This document shows positions 1-6,706 of a stretch of DNA of 14,041 bases, in pieces (the first letter of the stretch is position 1; each line of letters begins with the position of its first letter). Under the pieces are notes generated by a model that saw only the letters and a program-made list of their open reading frames with translations, was not told where the DNA came from and did no database searches. The stretch spans positions 1 through 14,041 of the forward strand of contig DIEE01000111.1 in NCBI GenBank assembly GCA_002418465.1, written 5' to 3'. The DNA comes from Pseudomonas sp. UBA5782. GTDB taxonomy: Bacteria > Pseudomonadota > Gammaproteobacteria > Pseudomonadales > Pseudomonadaceae. The position numbers and the translations under genes are program-made.

Positions 1-792
1 GAACAGGCCGGCGTCCTGCGCGGGGTTGCGCTCGAAGTCGAATTTTCGCTCCAGGTGCTTCTGCAGCAGGCTGATCGCCGAGGTCAGCGCCAGGTAGATC
101 AGGCCGGTCGCGGTGAATACGGTGAAGAACTCGAAGTTCTGCCCGACGATCTGCTGCGAGCGGTAGGTCAGTTCGGCGACGAAGATCACCGAGGCCAGCG
201 AGGTCATCTTCAGCATGTTGATGACGTCGTTGCCGATGCCCGGCAGGATCGCGCGCATCGCCTGCGGCAGCACGATGCGCCGCAGCGTGAGCATCGAGCC
301 CATGCCGAACGAGGTCGCCGCCACAGACTGGTTGCGGTTAACCGAGAGGATGCCGCCGCGGATGATCTCCGCGCAGAACGCCGCCTCGTTGATGGCGAAA
401 CCGATCACCGCGGTGGTGAAGCTGTCCAGGCGGATGCCGATCAGCGGCAGCGCGTCCTAGATGAACACCAGTTGCAACAGCAGCGGCGTGCCGCGGATCA
501 CCCAGATGTAGAACGCCGAGATCGCCCGCAGCGGCGCCAGGCTGGACAGGCGCATCAGCGCCAGCCCGAGTCCGGCCACCAGGCCGGCGATCATCGCCAG
601 CACGGTGATCTGCACGGCGATCCAGGCGCCCTGCCAGAGAAAGCCGGAGCTGACGTAGCCCCACAGCGGGACCAGGTTGCCCGGCGACGCCGCTTCGGCG
701 TCGCCGGCCGCCAGCGCCGGAGCGACCGGCAGCAGGCAGACCAGCAGCGCCATCAGCCAGCGCGGCGTTCGCGGGAGGAGTGGACGCGTCAC
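1..792 (-). pseudogene. Polar amino-acid ABC transporter permease, interrupted by in-frame TAG; cut by left edge
   Basis: Inner-membrane permease of a polar amino-acid uptake ABC transporter (HisM/GlnP type). From a GTG start at 790-792 the frame gives 111 residues: a signal-like hydrophobic stretch (about 12-28), then a membrane segment and the family motif IRGTPLLLQLVFI. It meets TAG at 457-459 exactly where the family often has Tyr (FIYDALP). Past the stop, the same frame runs 152 more codons to the window edge and encodes a normal C-terminal half, including the ATPase-coupling EAA-type loop (EIIRGGI, then SFGMGSMLTLRRIVLPQA) and further membrane segments, ending within an ...RNPAQDAGLF tail. 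The frame is not shifted, so one base change explains the break. GTG at 796-798 and ATG at 751-753 are alternative starts. The gene follows the binding-protein gene with a 2-base gap. It is either a recent nonsense pseudogene or a sequencing error; the family call is firm, the substrate unknown. Confidence 0.85.
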
Positions 793-794
793 CG

Positions 795-1658
795 TCACTT
801 CTCGTTCTTCAGCACGACCGGAACCTGCGAGGCCGGATCGACGTTGTACTTCCTGAAGATCTCGGCCTGGCCGCCGCTGGCCTGCAGCACCTCGATGCCG
901 TCCTGGATCGCCTTGCGCAGATCGTCGTCGCCTTTGCGCACGCCCGGGCCGATCTGGATGCCGCTGAGGGTCATGAAGGCCCGCGAATACTTCTGCGGAT
1001 GATCGGCGACCAGCGTGTCGATCAACCCGGCATCCCACATCATGATGTCGGCGCGCTGGTTGTCGATCAGGCGGATGCCGGCGGCGACGTCTTGGAACGA
1101 CATCATCTGCACGCCCGGCTTGCCCTCGGCCTTGCAGGCCGCATCGGCCTCCTTGACGATGCTTTCCTCGAAACCGCCGAGGGTCACCGCCGCGGTGGCG
1201 CCGCACATGCCCTGCTGCGAGGTGATCTTCTTCGGGTTGCCGGCCTGGGTCATGGCACCGGTGCCGGCCTCCATGAAGATGACGAAGTCGAGTTTCTTGC
1301 CGCGCTCAGGGTTGTAGTAGAGGTTGTCCCAGAGCACGTCGATCTGCCCGGCCAGCGTCGCCGGCACCAGCCCGGCCCAGGCGCCGGGGAAGAATTCGTA
1401 CTTGACCCCGGCGCAGTCGAACACCGAACGGGCCATGTCGGCGTCGATGCCGACCAGGTTCTCGAACGACTTGGCATCGCGCATCACGTAGGGCGGCGTC
1501 TGCGGGTCGACACCGATCTTGATCGTCTTGCCGACCAGCGACGGGTACTTGCTGGCGAGGTTGGCCGGCTCGCAGCTGGCCGCCGCCCAGACCGGAGAAG
1601 AGAGCACAGACATCGCGGAAAGCATGCCGACCAATAGGGGGATACGTTTCAGGTTCAT
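795..1658 (-). CDS. Periplasmic amino-acid-type ABC transporter substrate-binding protein (family 3)
   Basis: This 287-residue protein is the periplasmic receptor that delivers a ligand to the permease encoded just downstream. Residues 1-26 form a signal peptide (basic MNLKR, hydrophobic core, then a VWAAA cleavage region). The mature part has the SBP_bac_3 pattern: KIGVDPQTPPYVM near the N-terminus, NLVGIDADMARSVFD, a domain crossover near GQIDVLWDNLYYNPER, and ADIMMWDAG in the second lobe. The length is usual for the family. A ribosome-binding site GGAG lies 8 bases before the ATG. Cys residues at the start of the mature protein and further on (CEPAN, FDCAG, GMCGA, AACKA) could form disulfides. 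The ligand cannot be read from the sequence; polar amino acids, opines or related amines are all possible. It probably shares an operon with the upstream GntR gene (68 bases away) and the permease. Confidence 0.92.
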   Translation of the reverse strand: MNLKRIPLLVGMLSAMSVLSSPVWAAASCEPANLASKYPSLVGKTIKIGVDPQTPPYVMRDAKSFENLVGIDADMARSVFDCAGVKYEFFPGAWAGLVPATLAGQIDVLWDNLYYNPERGKKLDFVIFMEAGTGAMTQAGNPKKITSQQGMCGATAAVTLGGFEESIVKEADAACKAEGKPGVQMMSFQDVAAGIRLIDNQRADIMMWDAGLIDTLVADHPQKYSRAFMTLSGIQIGPGVRKGDDDLRKAIQDGIEVLQASGGQAEIFRKYNVDPASQVPVVLKNEK

Positions 1659-1709
1659 GGGCCAATCTCCGTTGCGGTGAGGTGAAGCGAAAGCGCTGCG
1701 CGAGCCGCG

Positions 1710-2441
1710 CTAGGAAAAGGATGCGAAGGGTTTCCCGGCCGCCGCACCGGCATTCAGCCGGCGCCAGGTGAAGCGCACGATGTCCAGCACCACGCGCTCG
1801 GATTCGTCGAGGAACTGGGTGAGCGCCAGCGCCGCTTCCTTGCGCTGGCCGCTGCAGAGGTGTTCGCAGATGCTGCGGTTGCCCTTGATCCAGTGCGACT
1901 GGAAGCCCTGGTCGCTGCGCGCATCGGCCAGCGCCAGGCTGAGCTGGGTCATCACCACGGCGAAGAAGGTATCCAGCCGCTGGCTGCCGAGCAGGGCGAC
2001 GATGCCGTGGTGGAAGCGCAGGTTGGCGGTGCCGGCGCTCAGCCAGTCGCCGGCGCGGACGGCCTGGTCGGCATCGTCGACGAAGCGCTGCAGGGCGTCG
2101 AAGCGCTCCTGCGGCGCCAGCGCGCTCTCTTCGATGGCACGGAACTGCAGCGCCCGGCGCACCGCGAAGATGTCGCGCACGTCCTCGCAGGACATGGTGC
2201 GTACTGTGGTGCCCTTGTACAGCTGCTGGTCGAGCAGGCCCTCGCTGACCAACTGGCGCAGCGCCTCGCGGACCGTGTTGCGCGAGACGTCGAGCAGCTC
2301 GCAGAGCGCGGTTTCACGCAGCACCGAACCCGCCGGCACCTTGCCGACCAGGATGTGTTCGCGCAGCGCATCGGCAGCGCGCATTGCCGCCGAGGCGATG
2401 GTCTCGCCGCTGTCCGTTTCGCGCTCATCGAGTTCGTCCAA
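1710..2441 (-). CDS. GntR-family transcriptional regulator, FCD (FadR-like) subfamily
   Basis: This is a ligand-responsive DNA-binding repressor or activator of 243 residues when read from a TTG at 2439-2441. The winged helix-turn-helix spans about residues 20-87 with the GntR signature LREHILVGKVPAGSVL and then LCELLDVSRNTVREALRQL. An all-helical FCD effector domain follows (about 95-230), with FHHGIVALLGS and an EHLCSGQRKEAALAL segment typical of the metal/ligand-binding core. I chose the TTG because AGGAG sits 7 bases upstream and because the longer frame reaching to 2612 adds about 57 residues with no GntR resemblance. There is no in-frame ATG between them until residue 20, which would cut into the DNA-binding domain. 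The gene reads into the binding-protein gene, suggesting that it controls uptake of its own inducer. Two FadR-type operator matches lie upstream (2600-2614, 2771-2785). Confidence 0.88.
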   Translation of the reverse strand: MDELDERETDSGETIASAAMRAADALREHILVGKVPAGSVLRETALCELLDVSRNTVREALRQLVSEGLLDQQLYKGTTVRTMSCEDVRDIFAVRRALQFRAIEESALAPQERFDALQRFVDDADQAVRAGDWLSAGTANLRFHHGIVALLGSQRLDTFFAVVMTQLSLALADARSDQGFQSHWIKGNRSICEHLCSGQRKEAALALTQFLDESERVVLDIVRFTWRRLNAGAAAGKPFASFS

Positions 2442-2448
2442 CGATCTT

Positions 2449-2453
2449 CTCCT
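2449..2453 (-). promoter_or_regulatory. Ribosome-binding site that fixes the TTG start of the GntR gene
   Basis: AGGAG on the minus strand stands 7 bases before the TTG codon at 2439-2441. It is the only strong Shine-Dalgarno match near the start of the GntR homology and is the reason for preferring the rare start codon over the far-upstream ATG at 2612. Confidence 0.6.
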
Positions 2454-2599
2454 GATCCCGCTCCGCCGTAGGCCCGACCCGGGCCCTGCGCGCCGTCGTC
2501 CGGCGTTGCCATGCAGGAATACGGAACAAGAAGCAGGCCAGTGCCGGAGCGACGCGAAAAATCCGCAAGAAAAGTCCTCAATCCGCCAATTCAGCAAAA

Positions 2600-2614
2600 T
2601 ATCGTTGAACAAAA
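2600..2614. promoter_or_regulatory. Candidate GntR/FadR-type operator, imperfect palindrome
   Basis: The sequence TATCGTT-G-AACAAAA is a 7+1+7 palindrome with two mismatches in the right arm. Its core TCGTTGAACAA (2602-2612) fits TNGTNNNACNA, the pattern described for FadR-subfamily GntR regulators. It lies about 160 bases upstream of the GntR start. It shares AAATATCGTT with the perfect copy 171 bases away. That it binds the adjacent regulator is an inference. Confidence 0.45.
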
Positions 2615-2770
2615 ACGGAGAGATTCGGCAAATGCCGACGATAAATTGCGCAGGCGCCAGGCTGCCGCAGCGCTACCGCCCAATAGCCACGCCGGGTTCG
2701 CGCCACCGAGCGGTGCGCATGCACATCGGCGGTGCACCCGACACAAGTGAAAGACCCGAACACACGCAAA

Positions 2771-2785
2771 TATCGTTCAACGATA
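2771..2785. promoter_or_regulatory. Candidate GntR/FadR-type operator, perfect palindrome
   Basis: TATCGTT-C-AACGATA is a perfect 7+1+7 inverted repeat. Its core TCGTTCAACGA (2773-2783) fits TNGTNNNACNA of FadR-type operators. It is the better of two related sites in the gap, about 40 bases upstream of the putative trxC -10 box, so it could belong to the GntR regulator, to trxC control, or both. Confidence 0.5.
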
Positions 2786-2825
2786 AGGGCGTCGAGCGCA
2801 GCCGAAAGAGGGTGAGGCCCTGCGC

Positions 2826-2831
2826 TAGAAT
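2826..2831 (+). promoter_or_regulatory. Possible -10 box for trxC
   Basis: TAGAAT matches the sigma-70 -10 consensus at five of six bases and lies 39 bases before the trxC ATG. No good -35 hexamer is seen at 16-18 bases upstream, so the promoter may need an activator or may be misplaced. Confidence 0.3.
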
Positions 2832-2870
2832 GACCGCGACGACCATCGACAAGCGAAGCGGAGTGACCCG

Positions 2871-3305
2871 ATGAGCGATTCCCTGCTGATTCCCTGCGCG
2901 CGTTGCGCCAGCCTCAACCGCGTACCGGCCGAACGCCTGGGCGAGACGCCGAAGTGCGGCCACTGCAAGGCCGAAGTGCTCAGCGCCGCGCCGTTCGAGC
3001 TGAACCAGGGCAATTTCGACCGGCAGATCAAGGGCGACCTGCCGCTGCTGGTGGATGTCTGGGCCGACTGGTGCGGCCCGTGCAAGGCCTTCGCCCCGGT
3101 GTTCGCCCAGGCCGCGGCGCAACTGCGCGGGCGCTGCCGACTGGGCAAGCTGGACAGCGAAGCCAACCGCGAACTCTCCGCGCGCCTGGGCATTCGCTCG
3201 ATTCCCAGCCTGATCCTCTACCGCAACGCCCAAGAAAGCGCGCGCCAGAGCGGCGCCATGCCGCTGCCGCAACTGCTCGCCTGGCTGAACGGCCAGGGCC
3301 TCTGA
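2871..3305 (+). CDS. trxC: Thioredoxin 2 (zinc-ribbon thioredoxin)
   Basis: Cytoplasmic disulfide reductase of 144 residues, the length expected for thioredoxin 2. An N-terminal zinc ribbon has two CxxC pairs, Cys9/Cys12 and Cys29/Cys32 (PCARC and KCGHC). A thioredoxin fold follows with the redox motif WCGPC at 67-71 preceded by VDVWAD, and the cis-Pro of RSIP at 112. The zinc ribbon separates TrxC from TrxA. GGAG lies 9 bases upstream of the ATG. In known systems TrxC is linked to oxidative stress, reduces protein disulfides and takes electrons from thioredoxin reductase. The gene is divergent from the transporter operon and 86 bases ahead of a thioesterase gene that appears to have its own promoter. 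An extra Cys at 89 lies outside the known motifs. Confidence 0.93.
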   Translation: MSDSLLIPCARCASLNRVPAERLGETPKCGHCKAEVLSAAPFELNQGNFDRQIKGDLPLLVDVWADWCGPCKAFAPVFAQAAAQLRGRCRLGKLDSEANRELSARLGIRSIPSLILYRNAQESARQSGAMPLPQLLAWLNGQGL

Positions 3306-3339
3306 GCGCATCGGTCAGTGCCGGCGAGCGCGGCGATCA

Positions 3340-3367
3340 TTGTCGCACCGGCGCCGCGGGCTAGGCT
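3340..3367 (+). promoter_or_regulatory. Possible sigma-70 promoter for the thioesterase gene
   Basis: TTGTCG (3340-3345) and TAGGCT (3362-3367) are separated by 16 bases and lie 25 bases before the ATG at 3392. The match to consensus is moderate (four of six and three of six), but the position just ahead of the gene fits. Confidence 0.35.
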
Positions 3368-3391
3368 GGGGCTCCATCGAAGGAGTCGCCC

Positions 3392-3841
3392 ATGCCGCTG
3401 CCCGCCGAGATCGCCCGCCAACTCACCGAAGAAAGCATCGCCTTCGTCCAGCGCATGGGCCTCAAGGCCGAAGTGCTGGAGCCGGGTTTCGTACGCCTGC
3501 TGGCGCCGCTGGCCGGCAACCAGAACCACATCGGCAGCATGTACGCCGGCGCGCTCTTCACCCTCGCCGAGATGCCCGGCGGCGCGCTGTTCCTCACCAG
3601 CTTCGACAGCCAGCGTTTCTATCCGCTGGTGAAGGAATTCAACCTGCGCTTCTGCCGCCCTGCCAGCGGCGACATCCGCGTGGAGGCGCGGCTGGGCGCC
3701 GAGGAAATCGAGCGCATCCAGGCGGAGGCGGAACGCGCCGGCAAGGCCGAGTACCGGCTGGAGCTGCAACTGACCGACGCCTCGGGCACGGTGGTGGCCG
3801 AGAGCCGCGCGATCTACCAACTACGCGCCCACGCGCGCTGA
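3392..3841 (+). CDS. Hot-dog fold thioesterase, PaaI/YiiD C-terminal type
   Basis: Predicted cytoplasmic acyl-CoA or acyl-ACP thioesterase of 149 residues. The hot-dog signature is the segment GNQNHIGSMYAGALFTLAE (about 42-60), where the Asn/His and the following acidic residue in the long helix correspond to the substrate-binding region of the PaaI/DUF4442/YiiD_C group. The later strand pair ends in TVVAESRAIYQLR. There is no signal peptide or membrane segment. GGAG sits 7 bases upstream of the ATG, supporting the start. It ends 4 bases before the end of the convergent ParA-like gene, leaving no room for a terminator. Substrate is unknown; its placement near the aryl polyene operon may be chance because transcription units differ. 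Confidence 0.8.
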   Translation: MPLPAEIARQLTEESIAFVQRMGLKAEVLEPGFVRLLAPLAGNQNHIGSMYAGALFTLAEMPGGALFLTSFDSQRFYPLVKEFNLRFCRPASGDIRVEARLGAEEIERIQAEAERAGKAEYRLELQLTDASGTVVAESRAIYQLRAHAR

Positions 3842-3845
3842 GCTT

Positions 3846-4619
3846 TCAGCCGCGGGCTTCGAGCAGCTGGTGCAGCTCGACGAACTGTCGCGTCAGCTTG
3901 TGCGCGGGGTCGAGATGGATCAGCGGCGTGCAGGCCTCGTGCGACTCGCGCATCTTCACCGAGGCGCTGAGGTAGACCGGCAATACCGGCAGACCTTCGC
4001 CGATCATCTCGTCGAGCACCCGCTGTGGCAGCGCCGCCCGCGCCTGGAACTGGTTGACCACGATGCCCTCCACCGACAGGCCGGGATTGTGATCCTCGCG
4101 AATCTCCTCAATTTCGCGCAGCAGCCCGTACAGCGCCTGGCGCGAGAAGCTGTCGCAGTCGAAGGGAATCAGGCAGCGCTCGGCCGCGATCAGCGCGGAA
4201 ACCGTGTAGAAGTTCAGCGCGGGCGGCGTATCCAGGTAGATCCGCTCGTAGTCCTCGTCCAGCGAGTCGAGCAGTTTGCGCAGCTTGTTGATCTTGTGTT
4301 TCGCCTCGAGCTTGGGCTGCAGGTCGGCCAGCTCGGCGGTGGCGGTGATCACGTGCAGGTTGTCGAACGGCGTCTCGTAGATGTCCACCTTGCCGTTCCT
4401 GGCGATCGGCCCGGACGAGAGGATCTGCCTGAAGAAGTCGGCGATCCCCAGCGGAATCTCCTCGCCGGCCAGCCCGGTGAGGTAATGACTGGAATTGCCC
4501 TGGGTGTCGAGGTCCACCAGCAGCGTGCGATAACCCTCCGCCGCACTCACCGCCGCCAGGTTGCAGGCGATGCTCGACTTGCCCACTCCGCCCTTCTGAT
4601 TGAACACCACGCGGCGCAT
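3846..4619 (-). CDS. ParA/MinD-family ATPase (orphan, no ParB)
   Basis: A 257-residue P-loop ATPase of the ParA/Soj group. It shows a deviant Walker A NQKGGVGKSS with signature Lys9 and catalytic Lys14, the Walker A' segment VDLDTQGNSS with Asp38, and the Walker B-like IYLDTPPALN with Asp130. These support ATP-driven dimerisation and non-specific DNA or surface binding, as known for the family. There is no N-terminal helix-turn-helix, so it resembles chromosomal ParA or cargo-positioning ATPases more than P1-type plasmid ParA. The start at 4617-4619 is chosen because GGAGG lies 7 bases upstream and because homology begins at once; a longer frame to 4727 adds 36 unrelated residues. No ParB, parS-like repeat or cargo gene is seen beside it, so its partner is unknown. 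It runs convergent with the thioesterase gene. Confidence 0.88.
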   Translation of the reverse strand: MRRVVFNQKGGVGKSSIACNLAAVSAAEGYRTLLVDLDTQGNSSHYLTGLAGEEIPLGIADFFRQILSSGPIARNGKVDIYETPFDNLHVITATAELADLQPKLEAKHKINKLRKLLDSLDEDYERIYLDTPPALNFYTVSALIAAERCLIPFDCDSFSRQALYGLLREIEEIREDHNPGLSVEGIVVNQFQARAALPQRVLDEMIGEGLPVLPVYLSASVKMRESHEACTPLIHLDPAHKLTRQFVELHQLLEARG

Positions 4620-4743
4620 GTGAAAACCTCCATGAAAAGACCCGCCAGCCACTCTACGCCGTCCGGATGACACTGTTGGGACAGGGCCGGACAACGTATC
4701 GCCGTCGTTACGATGAGCGGCGGCCAACCCGGCGCCCAGCTTT

Positions 4744-4752
4744 TGCTATAAA
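4744..4752 (+). promoter_or_regulatory. Possible extended -10 promoter element upstream of the APE operon
   Basis: TGCTATAAA fits the extended -10 form TGnTATAAT with five of six core bases. It would start a transcript about 150 bases before the first APE gene. No -35 match is needed for extended -10 promoters and none is seen. It could be a second APE promoter. Confidence 0.3.
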
Positions 4753-4819
4753 GGGCGCGATTAGAAAGCCTGCGGCTCCGAAGGTTGCGTCGCATCACAT
4801 TCGACACTGTAACAATGGT

Positions 4820-4848
4820 TTGCCTGGAGCGAGCGGCGTCGGGATAAT
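4820..4848 (+). promoter_or_regulatory. Probable sigma-70 promoter of the aryl polyene operon
   Basis: TTGCCT (4820-4825) and GATAAT (4843-4848) are separated by exactly 17 bases, with four of six and five of six matches to the consensus. The -10 box ends 63 bases before the ATG at 4912. It is the best promoter match in the 292-base gap (4620-4911) between the ParA-like gene and the operon. A weaker overlapping pair, TTGCGT (4785-4790) and TGTAAC (4808-4813), also has a 17-base spacer. Confidence 0.5.
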
Positions 4849-4911
4849 GCCGGCCGCGCACGGCCTGGATCGCTTCACACCGGCCCCGTTTCAGGGAAGA
4901 CGCACCTCGCA

Positions 4912-5670
4912 ATGGACGCCCGCACAGGCGGAAACGAGCGCTTTGACGTGATTCAATTCAGCATCGATCAATGGAGAGCATGGGCACCTGGCCTGGATGA
5001 CGCGGACGACTGGACGCGCTGGAGCCAGGACCCCGAGTGCGCCAGCGGCGAGCCGACGGCCGAGCCGGTAGTCGACTTCCTCCCCGCAATGCAGCGCCGC
5101 CGCATGAGCCGCCTGGCACGCATGACCTTCCAGGTGGCCTGGCCGCTGGCCGAGGGTCAGGCGCCGATGCCGATGGTATTCGCCTCCCGTCACGGCGAAA
5201 CGCCGCGCACCTTCGCCCTGCTCAGCGAGCTGGCCGAACGGCAGCCGCTGTCACCCACCCAATTCAGCCTCTCGGTGCACAACGCGATCATCGGCCTGTG
5301 GTCGATCCTGCGCAGCGACGACAGCGAGATGACATCTATTGCCGCCGAAGGCGACGGCCTCGAACATGCCCTGCTGGAAGCCGCGGGACTGCTCGCCGAG
5401 GGCGCGCCGCAGGTACTGCTGGTGATTGCCGAGGACCGCCCGCCGCAGGCCTACGCTCCCTGGATCGACGACGTACCCTTTCCTTATGCCGTGGCCTTGC
5501 GACTGCGACGCGGCACGCAATGGACGCTCTCCTGCAACACGTCCAGCGCCAAGGCGCCCGCCTCGCGCTGGCCGCACGCGCTGAATTTCCTGCTCACCCT
5601 GCTGCAAGGCGGAGCGCTGTGCAGCAACCTCTGGAAGGGCCGCGCATGGAACTGGCAACGCGCTCAGTGA
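4912..5670 (+). CDS. apeC: Aryl polyene beta-ketoacyl synthase chain-length factor
   Basis: A 252-residue protein of the Ketoacyl-synt_2 family (beta-ketoacyl synthase-like, N-terminal), the first gene of the APE operon. It starts with the typical FSIDQWRAWAPGL block (about 16-28), has RRRMSRLARM (about 64-73), and SLSVHNAIIGLWSI (about 120-133), all hallmarks of this family. It is shorter than a full ketosynthase (about 400 residues) and no DTACSSS-like catalytic Cys motif is visible, so it should act as the non-catalytic partner of a ketosynthase (ApeC with ApeO in E. coli). That partner is not in the window. The ATG at 4912 has only a distant AGGGAAG upstream; GTG at 4948 (V13) would begin right before the conserved block and is a real alternative. 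The end overlaps the next gene by 25 bases. Confidence 0.85.
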   Translation: MDARTGGNERFDVIQFSIDQWRAWAPGLDDADDWTRWSQDPECASGEPTAEPVVDFLPAMQRRRMSRLARMTFQVAWPLAEGQAPMPMVFASRHGETPRTFALLSELAERQPLSPTQFSLSVHNAIIGLWSILRSDDSEMTSIAAEGDGLEHALLEAAGLLAEGAPQVLLVIAEDRPPQAYAPWIDDVPFPYAVALRLRRGTQWTLSCNTSSAKAPASRWPHALNFLLTLLQGGALCSNLWKGRAWNWQRAQ

Positions 5671-6455
5671 AGGCGCATGGCAGCGCGCCCCATGCCTGGC
5701 GGCTGATCGCCACGGCAATGAGCTTCGCCCTGTTTGGTATCGGCGGACTGTGCCTGCGGCTGGTGATCTTCCCGCTGCTGAGCCTGCTTCCCGGCGACGC
5801 CGCGCGCCGCCGCCAGCGTGCGCGCGCCACCATCAGCCGACTGTTCTGGCTGTTCGTCCAGTTCATGTACCGCAGCGGCGTTCTCACCTACGAAATCGAA
5901 GGCATTCAGCGCCTGGGCCAACCGGGCCAGCTGGTCATCGCCAACCACCCCTCGCTGATCGACGTGGTGGTGCTGATCGCCTGCATCCGCGATGCGAACT
6001 GCGTTGTCAAGCAGAGTCTGTGGAACAACCCGTTCATGCGCGGGCCGGTGCGCGCCGCGGGCTACATCAGCAACAGCGGCAGCATGGACATGCTCGACGA
6101 AGCCGCCGACGCGCTGCGCTCGGGACAGACCCTGATCGTGTTCCCCGAAGGCACCCGCACCACGCCCGGCCGCGCACCGGAGTTCCACCGCGGCGCCGCG
6201 GCGATCGCCCTGCGCGGCGCCCGCGTGATCACGCCAGTGGTGATCAGCGTCACCCCGACCACCCTGACCAAGGCCGAGCCCTGGTACAGCATTCCCTCGC
6301 GACGCTTTCACTTCCGCCTGCACGTGGGCCAGGACATTCATCCGCAGCACTTCGCCGAGCAGGACTCCGCGCCGATCGCTTCGCGCAAACTCAACGATCA
6401 TCTGCACCACTACTTCATGAAGGAGCTCGCCCAAGATGAGCCAACTGGAAACTGA
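5646..6455 (+). CDS. apeD: Lysophospholipid/1-acylglycerol-3-phosphate acyltransferase-like protein of APE cluster
   Basis: A 269-residue membrane-associated acyltransferase of the PlsC/LPLAT family. Residues 20-50 form one or two hydrophobic membrane segments. The catalytic HX4D motif is NHPSLID with His101 and Asp106. The second motif FPEGTR is at 166-171, followed by FHRGAAAIAL, which resembles the usual phosphate-binding region. The start ATG at 5646 is preceded by GGAAGGG, so the gene begins inside the end of apeC; the upstream part of the open frame shows no homology. In APE clusters this gene is taken to help attach the polyene to a lipid anchor; the acyl acceptor is not known from sequence. 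It overlaps the first ACP gene by 20 bases. Confidence 0.87.
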   Translation: MELATRSVKAHGSAPHAWRLIATAMSFALFGIGGLCLRLVIFPLLSLLPGDAARRRQRARATISRLFWLFVQFMYRSGVLTYEIEGIQRLGQPGQLVIANHPSLIDVVVLIACIRDANCVVKQSLWNNPFMRGPVRAAGYISNSGSMDMLDEAADALRSGQTLIVFPEGTRTTPGRAPEFHRGAAAIALRGARVITPVVISVTPTTLTKAEPWYSIPSRRFHFRLHVGQDIHPQHFAEQDSAPIASRKLNDHLHHYFMKELAQDEPTGN

Positions 6456-6696
6456 CATCAAAAACCTGATCATCGAGTCCCTCGGCCTCGAAGACATGGG
6501 CCCGGACGACATCGATCGTGAACAGGCGCTGTTCGGCGACGGCCTCGGCCTCGACTCGGTGGATGCCCTGGAGCTCGGCCTGGCCATCCAGAAACGCTTT
6601 GGTATCAAGATCGACGCCGAAGCCAAGGACACCCGCACGCATTTCGCCAACGTGGCCAGCCTGGCGGCTTACGTCAGTGCGAGCAAAGCGGCCTGA
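6436..6696 (+). CDS. apeE: Acyl carrier protein, first of two in the APE cluster
   Basis: An 86-residue acyl carrier protein. The phosphopantetheine attachment site is Ser41 in GLGLDSVDALELGLAI, and the protein has the acidic helix II that contacts partner enzymes. Its GDGLGLDS loop, longer than in FabD-type ACPs, matches ACPs of aryl polyene and related polyketide clusters. In E. coli, ApeE and ApeF carry the starter and the growing chain; assigning which of the pair is which rests on gene order. It lies 10 bases before the second ACP gene. Confidence 0.9.
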   Translation: MSQLETDIKNLIIESLGLEDMGPDDIDREQALFGDGLGLDSVDALELGLAIQKRFGIKIDAEAKDTRTHFANVASLAAYVSASKAA

Positions 6697-6706
6697 AGGA
6701 ACGACT

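Larger units (their letters stand above)
2442..2870. other. 429-base intergenic region between divergent GntR and trxC genes
   Basis: This gap separates the minus-strand transporter operon from trxC on the plus strand. The part around 2555-2635 is much richer in A and T than the flanking genes, as expected for a promoter region. It holds two palindromic 15-base sites listed separately and a probable -10 box for trxC. Frames crossing it have no recognisable protein content. I see no RNA gene, terminator or insertion element. Confidence 0.6.

Noticed and set aside
1659..1709. Small inverted repeats in the gap between the GntR and binding-protein genes
   Set aside because: The hairpin GCGCG-GCT-CGCGC is short and lacks a T tract, so I do not call a terminator; readthrough is likelier.
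2525..2540. Possible sigma-54 promoter on the minus strand (TGGCCTGCTTCTTGTT)
   Set aside because: It has GG then GT at the right spacing but lacks the GC of the -12 element and deviates from TGGCAC; matches to this level are common by chance.
2673..3311. Minus-strand open frame of 212 codons overlapping trxC
   Set aside because: It covers the whole thioredoxin gene in reverse and would leave the trxC zinc-ribbon and WCGPC motifs unexplained.
5664..6650. Minus-strand open frame of 328 codons
   Set aside because: Shadow of the acyltransferase and ACP genes, with no start signal and no motifs.
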